DNA of 37,370 bases from Intrasporangium_A sp039812505 (GCF_039812505.1 NZ_JBDIAQ010000019.1:1-37370); one strand, 5' to 3'. Positions 8,833-16,463 are shown, counted from the first letter of the stretch. The notes: generated by a model from the letters alone, not told the origin. Program-made: numbers and translations.

Positions 8833-8921
8833 CCGGGACGGAGTATGCCGCCCACCGGCGTCCCGGACGCCGCCGATTCTCGGCGGGTGGGGTCGATTAC
8901 GGCGGGCGGGTGGGCGTGCGC

Positions 8922-8927
8922 TAAGGT
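8922..8927 (+). promoter_or_regulatory. -10 hexamer upstream of tRNA-Pro
   Basis: TAAGGT fits TAnnnT and lies 24 nt before the mature 5' end of the tRNA, leaving a short leader for RNase P. The possible -35 TTACGG at 8897-8902 has a long 19-nt spacer, so only the -10 is reasonably supported. Confidence 0.4.
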
Positions 8928-8951
8928 GCAGACGCCCCGCTCGCGGGGCAA

Positions 8952-9025
<74 letters not shown>

Positions 9026-9129
9026 CTGGTGGCAGTCGGCGCCCGGGGCGATCCGGCCTCCCGCCGACGGGGTGCCGGGTGTGACAGAGTGTGCGCCATC
9101 CGGCTTTCGCCCGACCGAGATGAGCGATC

Positions 9130-9522
9130 ATGCGAACCCGAAACGCCCTCGCCCCCGTCCTGGCCCTGACCGCAGCCCTGGCGCTCGCCGGATGCTCCTC
9201 CGGCGCGAGCCCGACCAGCTCGCCGACCACCCCCGCCGGCAACCCCGTCGCCGGGTCGTGGGGTCAGGAGAACACCGGCAAGCCCTCGATCACGATCGCG
9301 GAGGACGGGTCCTTCAACGGCACGGACGGCTGCAACTCGATGGCCGGCCACGGCAAGGTGGCCGGCGACAGGTTCGAGCTCGGCGCCTTCCGGATAACCC
9401 TGATGGCCTGCAAGGGCGTGGACACGTGGCTCTCCAGGGCGGCGTCGGCGAGCCGCGCGGGTGACACGCTCACGCTGTTCGACAAGGGCGGGACCCAGAT
9501 CGGCACCCTGGACAAGCGCTGA
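9130..9522 (+). CDS. Small META/HslJ-like lipoprotein
   Basis: A 130-residue predicted secreted lipoprotein. Residues 1-21 are a signal peptide with Arg near the N terminus, a hydrophobic Ala/Leu core and lipobox LAGC, giving lipidated Cys22. A Ser/Thr/Pro linker follows to about 45. The rest resembles a META (HslJ-type) domain: WGQ start, GSFNGTDGCN, then LGAFRITLMAC, and a C-terminal LTLFDKGG strand. META domains are small beta-rich folds found in envelope proteins; no reaction is known. The gene is convergent with the membrane-protein gene ending at 9536, with 13 nt between them. An ATG at 9120 is out of frame. The domain assignment is by motif pattern only. Confidence 0.8.
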   Translation: MRTRNALAPVLALTAALALAGCSSGASPTSSPTTPAGNPVAGSWGQENTGKPSITIAEDGSFNGTDGCNSMAGHGKVAGDRFELGAFRITLMACKGVDTWLSRAASASRAGDTLTLFDKGGTQIGTLDKR

Positions 9523-9535
9523 GCGGGGCCATCGG

Positions 9536-10639
9536 TCAGCCTCCGGAACCGGGTGCCTGACGCCACAGCCGTAGTGCCAGCAGGGAAGAGCCGAGCACGG
9601 CGACGCCGGCGACCAGGAGCATCCCGGGGGCGCCGATCGAGTCCCGGTACCAGTGGAACGCCGCCTGGGTGACTGACATCGTCAGGGCGACCACCCCGAG
9701 CGCGAGGTACGGCCAGGCCCGGCGGAAGAGGTACAGGCCGAACCCGGCCACCGCGAGCAGGAGGTACACGCCGTAGCCGAAGGCCGGGGAGGGTCCGTTC
9801 GACGTGATCTGCTGGGCGCCGGCCACCGCGGTCCCGCAGCCGACCAGCCGTCCCACGGTCGCCTCCCGCCACCACCGTGCCTCGGTCACCCCGGCCCAGA
9901 CGACGCCGATCCCGACGAGCGCCGAGCCGTAGGCGACCGACTCGGAACCGGACAGCCACCAGTCCCCCATCCACCAGTCCGTCAGGTCCTCGACGGCGAC
10001 GACCGTCCCGACCCACACCCCGAGCTGGCCCACCAGGCTCGGGGACAGGACGTACCCCACGATGCAGAGCATGGCGAAGGTCAGGTAGGGCAGCGCCGAG
10101 ACCCCCGCCATGGGGGCGGACCGGACGTGCTCGACGCCCACGCCGACTGCACTGGCGCTCGTCAGAGCCGCCCCGGTGAACAGGACCGACGCGAGGCGAC
10201 GACGGACGTCGCCGTCGGCCCGGCGGCCACCGTGCGCCCGCGCGCTCCCCACCGCGACGGCCAGACCGGCTGCGGCCAGCAGCACCGCCGCGACGGCCAG
10301 CACGGCCAGCTGGGCCCCCAGGCCCAGCAGGTACCAGCGCAGCCCCACGAACAGCAGCACCCCACTGACGACCAGCCCCGCACCGACATAGGCGAGCACC
10401 TCGACGAGCCGCCGCCGGAGGAGGTCTCCGGATGGCACAGCGGCGCGCAGCCCCGCGCCGGAGGGAGCCGGCTCGGCGCCGGGTGGTCCCGTGGACGGTG
10501 CGGCGTTGAGCGTCCGGGAGACGACTCGCAGCGCACTCGTGCGGTCCTGCGGCGGGAGCAGGGCCTCGTGGACCAGCGCCTCGACGATGCGAGCCGCCGT
10601 CGGGTCCGTGGCGCGCTCAGGGGGTGGTGGCGACGTCAT
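9536..10639 (-). CDS. Polytopic membrane protein of unknown function
   Basis: A 367-residue integral membrane protein that I cannot assign to a named family with confidence. It has a soluble N-terminal part of about 75 residues (a helical MTSPPP...ARIVEALVHEALL segment and a Pro/Gly-rich linker), then about ten hydrophobic stretches, for example VLAYVGAGLVVSGVLLF, LAVLAVAAVLLAAAGLAV and MLLVAGVAVLGSSLLAL. The layout of a short cytoplasmic head followed by many helices resembles DUF2157-type proteins, but the match is loose. A Trp-rich loop (DWWMGDWWLSG) stands out. The start is supported by AGAGGT on the minus strand about 9 nt upstream of the ATG. No metabolic neighbour helps define its role. 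Confidence 0.75.
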   Translation of the reverse strand: MTSPPPPERATDPTAARIVEALVHEALLPPQDRTSALRVVSRTLNAAPSTGPPGAEPAPSGAGLRAAVPSGDLLRRRLVEVLAYVGAGLVVSGVLLFVGLRWYLLGLGAQLAVLAVAAVLLAAAGLAVAVGSARAHGGRRADGDVRRRLASVLFTGAALTSASAVGVGVEHVRSAPMAGVSALPYLTFAMLCIVGYVLSPSLVGQLGVWVGTVVAVEDLTDWWMGDWWLSGSESVAYGSALVGIGVVWAGVTEARWWREATVGRLVGCGTAVAGAQQITSNGPSPAFGYGVYLLLAVAGFGLYLFRRAWPYLALGVVALTMSVTQAAFHWYRDSIGAPGMLLVAGVAVLGSSLLALRLWRQAPGSGG

Positions 10640-10763
10640 GGCTGCGACCTCTGGTCTGGCCGGAGTTGGGAGGAGGGCGTGGTACCGGGTGGGCGCGCCG
10701 GAACTGTCCCACGAGTACCTCCCATTCTGGAGGCCGCCGCCGACGACGTACAGGCCCGACCGG

Positions 10764-11165
10764 TCAGCCTGTGGAAATCTCGCCCGGTATCACGGCGAAG
10801 GCGCCGGTGCCGAACGAGACCAGGTGACCCTCCTCGTCGGTCACCTTGGCCTCGAGGTGCACGAGCCGCTTCCCGGCCCGGAGCACCTGCGCCCGGGCGA
10901 CGAGCGGGCCGGCGAAGACGGGCCGGCAGAACCGCAGCTGGAGGTCGGCCGACGCGCACCGGCTGTCACCCGTCAGCACGGACATGGTCGCGGCTCCCAT
11001 CGCGGTGTCCACCATCGCGAACAGGACCGCCCCGTGCACCGATCCGTGCGGGTTGAGCAGCGCGTCGGTGACGCGCAGCGTTGCCTCCGCGCCCCCGCGT
11101 GCGGTCACCCGGGTGGACATGCCCAGGTGCCGGGCGAGCGGGAAGTCGCGCGTGTCTTCGCTCAT
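10764..11165 (-). CDS. PaaI-family hotdog thioesterase
   Basis: A 133-residue hotdog-fold acyl-CoA thioesterase of the PaaI/YdiI type. The signature HGSVHGAVLFAMVDTAMG contains the HG motif and the helix that packs in the hotdog fold, with Asp in AMVDTA as the likely catalytic acid. The C-terminal half has the expected strands (LQLRFCRPVFAGPLVARAQV, LVHLEAKVTDEEGHLVS). It probably hydrolyses aryl- or acyl-CoA esters in the cytoplasm; the substrate is not predictable. The start MSEDTRDF is chosen because upstream residues are low-complexity and Arg-rich; an alternative ATG is 12 nt upstream at 11177. No strong Shine-Dalgarno sequence is seen at either. Confidence 0.85.
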   Translation of the reverse strand: MSEDTRDFPLARHLGMSTRVTARGGAEATLRVTDALLNPHGSVHGAVLFAMVDTAMGAATMSVLTGDSRCASADLQLRFCRPVFAGPLVARAQVLRAGKRLVHLEAKVTDEEGHLVSFGTGAFAVIPGEISTG

Positions 11166-11319
11166 GCGGCGGAGCATCGCAGGTGACGCACGCGACCGCC
11201 AGAGCGGCCGGCCGGAGGTCGAGGCCCCTCCGCGACCCGGGCGCACCCGCCTGCAGGTACCGCGGCACGTTCCGCTGCACAGGCCCCGGACGAGGTCCGT
11301 GCGAGCGCACGCCGACGGT

Positions 11320-11325
11320 TAGGCT
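11320..11325 (+). promoter_or_regulatory. -10 hexamer for the CDP-alcohol phosphatidyltransferase gene, leaderless
   Basis: TAGGCT lies exactly 6 nt before the GTG at 11332, so the transcript should start at the initiation codon. This would be the promoter of the long conserved block that follows. Confidence 0.5.
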
Positions 11326-11331
11326 CTGCGT

Positions 11332-11955
11332 GTGACCGAGGACCTTGGAGCGTCGGCGCGCACCGGCAGGGTGTCCGAGCGACTCTTCACCCTCCCCAAC
11401 GCGCTGTCCATGCTCCGGCTGGTCGGCGTGCCCCTCTTCCTGTGGGCCATCGTCACCCGTCGCGACGGGCTCGCCCTGCTCGTGCTGGCGCTGTCCGGCA
11501 TCACCGACTACGCAGACGGCAAGATCGCCCGGACCTTCCGGATGGAGTCCAGGGTCGGGCAGTTCCTCGACCCGATCGCCGACCGGCTCTACATCCTCTC
11601 GACGCTGGTGGGCCTGGCGTGGCGCGGGATCATCCCGCTGTGGTTCGTCGTCGTGCTCCTCGCGCGCGAGGCGGTCATGCTCGTGGTCCTGCTGCACCTG
11701 CGCAGCCGCGGTCAGATCGGGCTGCCGGTCCACTTCGTGGGCAAGGCCGCGACGTTCGGCCTGCTCTACGCCTTCCCCCTGCTCTTGCTGGCCCACGGCG
11801 ACGGCGTGATCGCCGGTCTCGCGCGGCCGATCGGCTGGGGGTTCGCCTGGTGGGGGCTGGTCCTCTACTGGCTCGCAGCGATCCTCTACGCCCTGCAGGC
11901 CAAGTTCGTGCTGTCCCGGGCCAGCCACCGGCCACGCTCCCCGAGGGCTCGATGA
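11332..11955 (+). CDS. CDP-alcohol phosphatidyltransferase (PgsA2-like)
   Basis: A 207-residue integral membrane enzyme that transfers a phosphatidyl group from CDP-diacylglycerol to an alcohol. The complete family motif D-x2-DG-x2-AR-x8-G-x3-D-x3-D is present: Asp59, Asp62, Gly63, Ala66, Arg67, Gly76, Asp80 and Asp84. About six hydrophobic helices follow the usual plan. It sits directly upstream of the DUF881-Sbp-DUF881 genes, as Rv1822 (pgsA2) does in M. tuberculosis, so it is the positional orthologue of that gene. Whether the product is phosphatidylglycerol phosphate, cardiolipin or another lipid cannot be decided from sequence. The stop overlaps the next ATG (ATGA), and a -10-like TAGGCT is 6 nt upstream of the GTG. 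Confidence 0.9.
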   Translation: MTEDLGASARTGRVSERLFTLPNALSMLRLVGVPLFLWAIVTRRDGLALLVLALSGITDYADGKIARTFRMESRVGQFLDPIADRLYILSTLVGLAWRGIIPLWFVVVLLAREAVMLVVLLHLRSRGQIGLPVHFVGKAATFGLLYAFPLLLLAHGDGVIAGLARPIGWGFAWWGLVLYWLAAILYALQAKFVLSRASHRPRSPRAR

Positions 11956-12854
11956 CGGCCACGCCGCCCAGGGCGCCGGACGCCTCGATGACGCTGATCA
12001 CCTCGATGCTCAAGCGGCCGCTCGACCCTGCGTACGCGGAGGCGGCGCGGCGCCGGACGCGCGCCGGCCTGCCCCCGGCGACCTCGACCCGGACCGTCAT
12101 CGTCCTCGTCATGGCGTTGCTCATCGGGTTCATGTTCGCCGTGAGCGCCAAGGCGCTGCGACCCAAGCCCAGCGCCGCCGCCGAGGCCAGGGCCGAGCTG
12201 GTCGAGCGGATCGAGTCGCTGCAGACCCATGCCACCCAGAGCGAGGCGCAGATCCGGGCGCTGTCCGCGGAGGTCCGCGGTTACGAGGAGAGGGCGCTGG
12301 CCCAGACCGGCGCGCCCGACCTGACGGCCCGCATCGAGGACTACGCGGTCCAGGCCGGGGTCACCCCGCTGAAGGGCCCTGGCCTGACCCTGACCCTCGA
12401 CGACGCCGCGAGCGCGGGGACCGACGCCCGGGCCGGCACCCGGCCGAGCACCGGCTTCGACTCGGGCCGGGTGGCGGCCGGTGACCTGCAGATCGTCGTC
12501 AACGGCCTCTGGGGCGCCGGCGCCGAGGCGATCTCCATCAACGGGCAGCGGCTCACCGCCACCGCGGCGATCCGCTTCGCCGGGCAGGCGATCATCGTGG
12601 ACTTCCGTCCGCTGTCGCGGCCCTACGTGATCACCGCGCTCGGCGACCCCGAGCAGATGCAGCGGGTCTTCGGTCCCTCCTTCGCCGGGGTGTACCTCGA
12701 CCAGCTGACCCGGCAGTACGGTGTGCAGGCCTCCTTCGCCACCTCGAAGGCGCTGCGCGTTCCCGGCGACTCCGCGCTGCACGTCGAGTTCGCGAAGCCC
12801 GTGCCATCCGACGTACCATCTGCCCGACCGCCCACCACCGGCTCCGGTTCGTGA
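11952..12854 (+). CDS. DUF881 family membrane-anchored protein (first copy)
   Basis: A 300-residue single-pass protein. A cytoplasmic N-terminal tail of about 50 residues leads to one transmembrane helix near 52-70 (VIVLVMALLIGFMFAV), a coiled-coil-like stretch at about 85-125 rich in Glu/Ala/Leu, then the DUF881 domain (VTPLKGPGLTLTLDD, LQIVVNGLWGAGAEAISING, RPYVITALGDPEQM). DUF881 proteins resemble B. subtilis YlxW/YlxX, genes near division loci, but have no established reaction. The gene is coupled to the upstream phosphatidyltransferase by a 4-nt overlap and followed by sbp and a second DUF881 gene, matching the Rv1823-Rv1825 order. A role at the cell envelope or division site is an inference from that conserved company. 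Confidence 0.9.
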   Translation: MTATPPRAPDASMTLITSMLKRPLDPAYAEAARRRTRAGLPPATSTRTVIVLVMALLIGFMFAVSAKALRPKPSAAAEARAELVERIESLQTHATQSEAQIRALSAEVRGYEERALAQTGAPDLTARIEDYAVQAGVTPLKGPGLTLTLDDAASAGTDARAGTRPSTGFDSGRVAAGDLQIVVNGLWGAGAEAISINGQRLTATAAIRFAGQAIIVDFRPLSRPYVITALGDPEQMQRVFGPSFAGVYLDQLTRQYGVQASFATSKALRVPGDSALHVEFAKPVPSDVPSARPPTTGSGS

Positions 12855-12889
12855 GCGCGACCTGACGGGCAACGAGGAAGGGGGACGAG

Positions 12890-13222
12890 GTGATCCCAGC
12901 CATCGGCCTGCTCGTCGGCCTGCTCATCGGTCTGGTCCTCGACCCCTCGGTGCCGCTGTGGCTGCAGCCGTACCTGCCCATCGCGATAATCGCGGCCCTC
13001 GATGCCGTGTTCGGCGCCGTGCGAGCGGTCCTCGACGGGATCTTCAACGACAAGGTCTTCGTCGTCTCCTTCCTGTCCAACGTCATCGTCGCGGCCCTCA
13101 TCGTCTTCCTGGGGGACCAGCTCGGGGTCGGCTCCCAGCTGTCAACCGGGGTCGTCGTCGTGCTCGGCGTGCGGATCTTCTCCAACGTCGCCTCGATCCG
13201 GCGACACCTGTTCCGGGCCTGA
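12890..13222 (+). CDS. sbp: Small basic protein Sbp (DUF1290)
   Basis: A 110-residue membrane protein with about four hydrophobic helices (AIGLLVGLLIGLVL, LPIAIIAALDAVFGAV, FVVSFLSNVIVAALIVFLG, GVVVVLGVRIFSNVASI) and a basic tail (RRHLFRA). Length, helix spacing and the LDAVFGAVRA and GVRIFSNVA motifs fit the Sbp/DUF1290 family, known from the ftsAZ neighbourhood of Bacillus and the Rv1824 position in mycobacteria. GTG at 12890 is preceded by AGGAAGGGGGACGAG, a clear ribosome binding site. It lies between two DUF881 genes, so the three probably work as one membrane assembly, though its function is not known. Confidence 0.92.
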   Translation: MIPAIGLLVGLLIGLVLDPSVPLWLQPYLPIAIIAALDAVFGAVRAVLDGIFNDKVFVVSFLSNVIVAALIVFLGDQLGVGSQLSTGVVVVLGVRIFSNVASIRRHLFRA

Positions 13223-13223
13223 C

Positions 13224-13985
13224 ATGGCCAAGCCGCCCGGGGCCGAGAGGAAGCCGATGCCGCCCGTCGAGGGAGTGGCCGCCTGGCGGCGGCTCTTCCG
13301 GATGGGTCGCCCGAGGCCGACGAAGGCGAACGTCCTGTCTGCGCTGCTGGCCGTCGTGCTCGGTACCGGCATCGCCACGCAGGTCCAGCTGACCAACGCC
13401 CGAGGGCTCGAGGGGCTCAGCCAGAGCGAGCTGGTGAACGTGCTCGACGACGTCTCCCTGCGCGCGTCCCGACTGGACCAGCAGGTCCGCGAGCTGGAGG
13501 CCTCCCGGGACCGGCTCCGGAACGGCACCGACGACACGGCCGAGGCGATCTCGCAGGCGCAGAAGCGCGTGGACACGCTCGGCATCCTCGCCGGCGTGCT
13601 GCCCGCGCAGGGACCGGGCATCCACGTGACGATCAGCGACCCGGACCGCCAGGTGACCGGCCCGGTCGTCCTCGACCTCATCCAGGAGCTGCGCGACGCG
13701 GGCGCCGAGGCGATCGACATCGGCGGCGTCAGGGTCGTGGCCTCGACCTTCGTCGGCGCCCGCGACGACACGATCCTCGTCGACAACCACCCGGTGCGGC
13801 GCCCGCTCGAGGTCCGGGCGATCGGTGACGCCAAGACGCTGGCCTCCGCGATGTCCATCCCGGGCGGCGTCGTCGAGACGGTGCGCCAGAAGGGGGGCAC
13901 GGCGGCCGTCACGGAGGCCGACGAGGTGAAGGTGACCTCGATCCACCAGCCGGTTCCGCTGACCCACGCCACGCCGGCCGACTGA
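13224..13985 (+). CDS. DUF881 family membrane-anchored protein (second copy)
   Basis: A 253-residue paralogue of the protein encoded at 11952-12854. An N-terminal basic tail is followed by one hydrophobic helix at about 34-50 (VLSALLAVVLGTGIATQV), a coiled-coil segment (LDQQVRELEASRDRLRN) and the DUF881 domain with LPAQGPGIHVTISDP, LIQELRDAGAEAIDIGG and RPLEVRAIGDAKTLASAM. The ATG at 13224 follows the sbp stop by 1 nt; a long in-frame extension upstream overlaps sbp and is not coding. The duplicated DUF881 genes around sbp suggest a hetero-oligomer with one coiled-coil ectodomain from each. Confidence 0.9.
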   Translation: MAKPPGAERKPMPPVEGVAAWRRLFRMGRPRPTKANVLSALLAVVLGTGIATQVQLTNARGLEGLSQSELVNVLDDVSLRASRLDQQVRELEASRDRLRNGTDDTAEAISQAQKRVDTLGILAGVLPAQGPGIHVTISDPDRQVTGPVVLDLIQELRDAGAEAIDIGGVRVVASTFVGARDDTILVDNHPVRRPLEVRAIGDAKTLASAMSIPGGVVETVRQKGGTAAVTEADEVKVTSIHQPVPLTHATPAD

Positions 13986-14089
13986 CCCGTCGAGCGTTCA
14001 TCCTGCGCGCGGGGCGTCCGACATGGCATCCTCGTCCTCGTGCCGACTCCATCGCCCGGCAGTCGGAACCCCACCACGACAGGAGCGAC

Positions 14090-14479
14090 ATGTCCGAGCT
14101 CAGCTACCCCGACGACCTGCGGTACACGACCGACCACGAGTGGGTGCGCGGCGACGGGGACGCGGTCCGGGTCGGTATCACGGCCTACGCACAGGACGCC
14201 CTCGGCGACGTCGTCTACGTGTCGCTGCCGGCGGTCGGGGACAGCCTCGCCGTCGGGGACTCGTGCGGCGAGGTCGAGTCGACCAAGTCGGTGAGCGACA
14301 TCTACGCACCCCTCGCCGGTGAGGTGACCGCGGTCAACGAGGCCCTCGACGGCACCCCCGAGCTGGTGAATACCGACCCGTACGGCGAGGGATGGATGTT
14401 CGAGCTGCGCCTCGACGAACCGTCCGCCCTCGGCGACCTGATGGGCGCCGCCGAGTACCGGGCGTCGCTGACGTCCTGA
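14090..14479 (+). CDS. gcvH: Glycine cleavage system H protein
   Basis: A 129-residue lipoyl carrier of the glycine cleavage complex, shuttling the aminomethyl group between GcvP, GcvT and Lpd. The lipoylation site is Lys66 in VESTKSVSD, preceded by GDVVYVSLP and followed by IYAPLAGEVTAVNE, all family hallmarks. AGGAGCGAC immediately upstream of the ATG is a strong ribosome binding site. gcvP is in the same block 3 kb downstream, but gcvT and lpd are not in the window. The order gcvH, FHA gene, merR, DUF151, merR, gcvP equals Rv1826-Rv1832 of M. tuberculosis. Confidence 0.97.
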   Translation: MSELSYPDDLRYTTDHEWVRGDGDAVRVGITAYAQDALGDVVYVSLPAVGDSLAVGDSCGEVESTKSVSDIYAPLAGEVTAVNEALDGTPELVNTDPYGEGWMFELRLDEPSALGDLMGAAEYRASLTS

Positions 14480-14567
14480 AGCCGGACGGGGCCGGCCCGG
14501 GCCAACCCCGCGTGAACTAGCCTTGGAGTCGTGGGACGCCCGGACGACGAGGACGGAGGAGCGCAGC

Positions 14568-15050
14568 GTGAGCGAGGATCACGAGCACGACGATGACGCG
14601 ACCGGCCGGACGGGACAGCCCGGCCCGGACGATCTCGGCACCGAACCGCGCACCATGCGGTTCCAGGGCGTGCCCGCCCCGGAGGCCGAGTACGTGGAGG
14701 CGCACCCGAGCGGCCTGAGCGCCCAGGACCGTGCCACGATCGGTGCGCTGCGGCCTGGCACCGCACTGCTGATCGTCCAGCGCGGCCCGAACACCGGCGC
14801 CCGGTTCCTGCTCGACGACGACCAGGTCACCGCGGGTCGCCACCCGGACTCGGACATCTTCCTCGACGACGTGACCGTGTCCCGCAAGCACGCCGTCTTC
14901 GTGCGTCAGGGCGACGACGGGTACCTGGTGCGTGACTCGGGCTCGCTCAACGGCACCTACGTCAACCGGGAACGCATCGACGAGGCGGTCCTCAAGACCG
15001 GTGACGAGGTGCAGGTCGGCAAGTTCCGCCTCGTCTACTACGCCGACTGA
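14568..15050 (+). CDS. FHA-domain protein, GarA/OdhI-like
   Basis: A 160-residue protein with a C-terminal FHA domain at about 66-155. Phosphothreonine-binding residues are present: Gly90-Arg91 (AGRHPDSDI), Ser105 and His108 (VSRKHA), and Asn128 (SLNGTYVN). In mycobacteria and corynebacteria the gene in this position (garA/odhI) encodes an inhibitor of 2-oxoglutarate dehydrogenase switched off by phosphorylation of an N-terminal ETTS motif. Here that motif is missing: the acidic N-terminal tail has only GTEPRTMRF at the corresponding place, with one Thr before the FHA-linked region. The domain assignment is firm, but the control mode may differ. GTG at 14568 has GGAGGAGC upstream at 14555-14562; in-frame codons before it are not convincing. 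Confidence 0.9.
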   Translation: MSEDHEHDDDATGRTGQPGPDDLGTEPRTMRFQGVPAPEAEYVEAHPSGLSAQDRATIGALRPGTALLIVQRGPNTGARFLLDDDQVTAGRHPDSDIFLDDVTVSRKHAVFVRQGDDGYLVRDSGSLNGTYVNRERIDEAVLKTGDEVQVGKFRLVYYAD

Positions 15051-15058
15051 CGCGCCCG

Positions 15059-15739
15059 ATGGCGGTCCGGCTGACCATCGGTCGGCTCCTTGCCGAGCTC
15101 ACCGGCGAGTTCCCCGACCTGACTCCCTCGAAGATCCGCTTCCTCGAGTCCGAGGGCCTGCTCACACCCGAGCGGACCGCCTCCGGCTACCGGACCTACT
15201 CCGCGGCCGACGTGGAGCGGCTGCGCTACATCCTGACGGCCCAGCGGGACCGCTACTGGCCCCTCCGGGTGATCAAGGAGGCCCTGGACGCCCTCGACCG
15301 GGGTCTGGCCGAGCCGGACCAGCCCGACCGGCTGCCGCAGGTGCCGGCCCCCGGCGCCGACCCCGACGTGCCGCGAGGCACCGAGCTGCGCACGCAGCAG
15401 GCCCTGTCGCTGACCGGGCCGGAGCTGCGCTCGGCGGCGGGCCTGGACCGCGGGACCTTCCACGCCCTCGAGAGCTACGGGCTGCTCGAGCCGGATCCGA
15501 CCGGGCACTTCGACGCCAACGACCTGCAGATCGCGACAGCGGCGGCACGCCTGGCCGCACACGGTCTGGAAGCCCGCCACCTGCGGCCCTTCCGCACCGC
15601 GGCCGACCGCGAGATCGGGCTGGTCCAGCAGGCCCTGTCCACGCACCGGGGCGTGGCCCGCGATGACGCGGCGACCGAGCTGCTGACCGCGTGCATCGCC
15701 CTGCACGTGGCCCTCGTCAAGGCGCGGATCGACCTGTGA
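15059..15739 (+). CDS. MerR-family regulator, FtsR-like (Rv1828 position)
   Basis: A 226-residue MerR-type transcription regulator. The N-terminal winged helix reads TIGRLLAELTGEFPDLTPSKIRFLESEGLL, then TASGYRTYSAADVERLRYIL, the standard wing. The C-terminal half (about 110-225) is an effector or dimerisation domain with no Cys cluster, so it is not a metal sensor of the classical kind. By position it matches Rv1828 and corynebacterial FtsR, a regulator reported to activate ftsZ. The ATG at 15059 is 8 nt after the FHA stop with no clear Shine-Dalgarno sequence. Confidence 0.9.
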   Translation: MAVRLTIGRLLAELTGEFPDLTPSKIRFLESEGLLTPERTASGYRTYSAADVERLRYILTAQRDRYWPLRVIKEALDALDRGLAEPDQPDRLPQVPAPGADPDVPRGTELRTQQALSLTGPELRSAAGLDRGTFHALESYGLLEPDPTGHFDANDLQIATAAARLAAHGLEARHLRPFRTAADREIGLVQQALSTHRGVARDDAATELLTACIALHVALVKARIDL

Positions 15740-15760
15740 CGTGGCGCACCCGCCGGGAGG

Positions 15761-15766
15761 TACGGT
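15761..15766 (+). promoter_or_regulatory. -10 hexamer of the DUF151 gene, leaderless
   Basis: TACGGT ends 6 nt before the GTG at 15773, so the transcript would begin at the start codon. The purine-rich GGGAGG just before the hexamer is about 12 nt from the GTG, too far for a usual ribosome binding site. Confidence 0.45.
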
Positions 15767-15772
15767 GGATGC

Positions 15773-16276
15773 GTGAGAGAGGTCGATGTGCTCGGCGTCC
15801 GGGTCGAGATGCCGACGAACCATCCGATCGTGCTGCTGCGTGAGCGCGAGGGCGGGCGGTACCTGCCGATCTGGATCGGCGCACCCGAGGCCGCCGCGAT
15901 CACCTACGCCCAGCAGGGCGTCGTGCCACCGCGCCCGCTCACCCACGACCTCATGCGGGACATGCTCGCGGTGCTCGGACACACGCTGACCGAGGTGCGG
16001 ATCGTGGCCCTGAAGGACTCGGTGTTCCACGCCGCCCTGATCATCGACGGCACGACCGAGGTCGGCGCGAGGGCCTCCGACGCGATCGCCCTGGCCCTGC
16101 GCACCGACGCCAAGGTCTACGTCGACCCGGCCGTACTCGACGAGGCAGCCATCGTCGTCTCGTCCGAGGAGGACGACGAGGTGGAGCGGTTCAAGGAGTT
16201 CCTCGACCACGTGTCGGCCGAGGACTTCGACGAACCGGAGGGGCCGGAGCGGCCCGAGGCGCCACCCGGACCCTGA
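15773..16276 (+). CDS. DUF151 bifunctional nuclease-family protein
   Basis: A 167-residue protein of the BFN/DUF151 family (Rv1829 position). The family core is clear: VLLREREGGRYLPIWIGAPEA, LTHDLMRDML, LKDSVFHAALIIDG and GARASDAIALALR. The last 35 residues are acidic and probably disordered. Some plant members have nuclease activity; the bacterial members have no settled reaction. It sits between two MerR regulator genes in a strongly conserved order, and its start has a leaderless promoter signature. Confidence 0.9.
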   Translation: MREVDVLGVRVEMPTNHPIVLLREREGGRYLPIWIGAPEAAAITYAQQGVVPPRPLTHDLMRDMLAVLGHTLTEVRIVALKDSVFHAALIIDGTTEVGARASDAIALALRTDAKVYVDPAVLDEAAIVVSSEEDDEVERFKEFLDHVSAEDFDEPEGPERPEAPPGP

Positions 16277-16330
16277 CCCTCCACCTGACCTCGAGGGTAT
16301 TCGACACACCCGGGCGGTCGGCCCGGATGT

Positions 16331-16359
16331 TTGACGGGTCAGGGCGGGCGAACTACCGT
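16331..16359 (+). promoter_or_regulatory. Sigma-70-like promoter upstream of the second MerR gene
   Basis: TTGACG at 16331-16336 and TACCGT at 16354-16359 are separated by 17 nt, the ideal spacer, making this the best two-part promoter in the window. Transcription would begin near 16366, giving a leader of about 128 nt that includes all six direct repeats at 16374-16463. Confidence 0.55.
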
Positions 16360-16373
16360 CGGTGTGAACCACG

Positions 16374-16463
16374 ATGTTGTAGTTATCGCGATGTCGTAGT
16401 TGCTGCATGTCGTAGTTGCTGCGATGTTGTAGTTCGATGTCGTAGGTGCTGCACGTCGTGGTC
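16374..16463 (+). repeat. Six imperfect direct repeats, consensus ATGTYGTAGTT
   Basis: Copies begin at 16374, 16391, 16407, 16424, 16437 and 16453. The first four match ATGTYGTAGTT exactly, the fifth ends in GGT, and the sixth (ACGTCGTGGTC) is degenerate. Steps are 17, 16, 17, 13 and 16 nt, so most sites lie on a drifting face of the helix. They occupy the predicted leader between a good promoter and the strong ribosome binding site of the MerR gene. The stretch is also richer in A and T than its surroundings. Autoregulator binding sites are the simplest reading; there is no direct evidence for which protein binds. Confidence 0.8.

Noticed and set aside
16374..16463. CRISPR array
   Set aside because: Repeats are only 11 nt with 2-6 nt between them and no spacers of unique sequence; no cas genes nearby.
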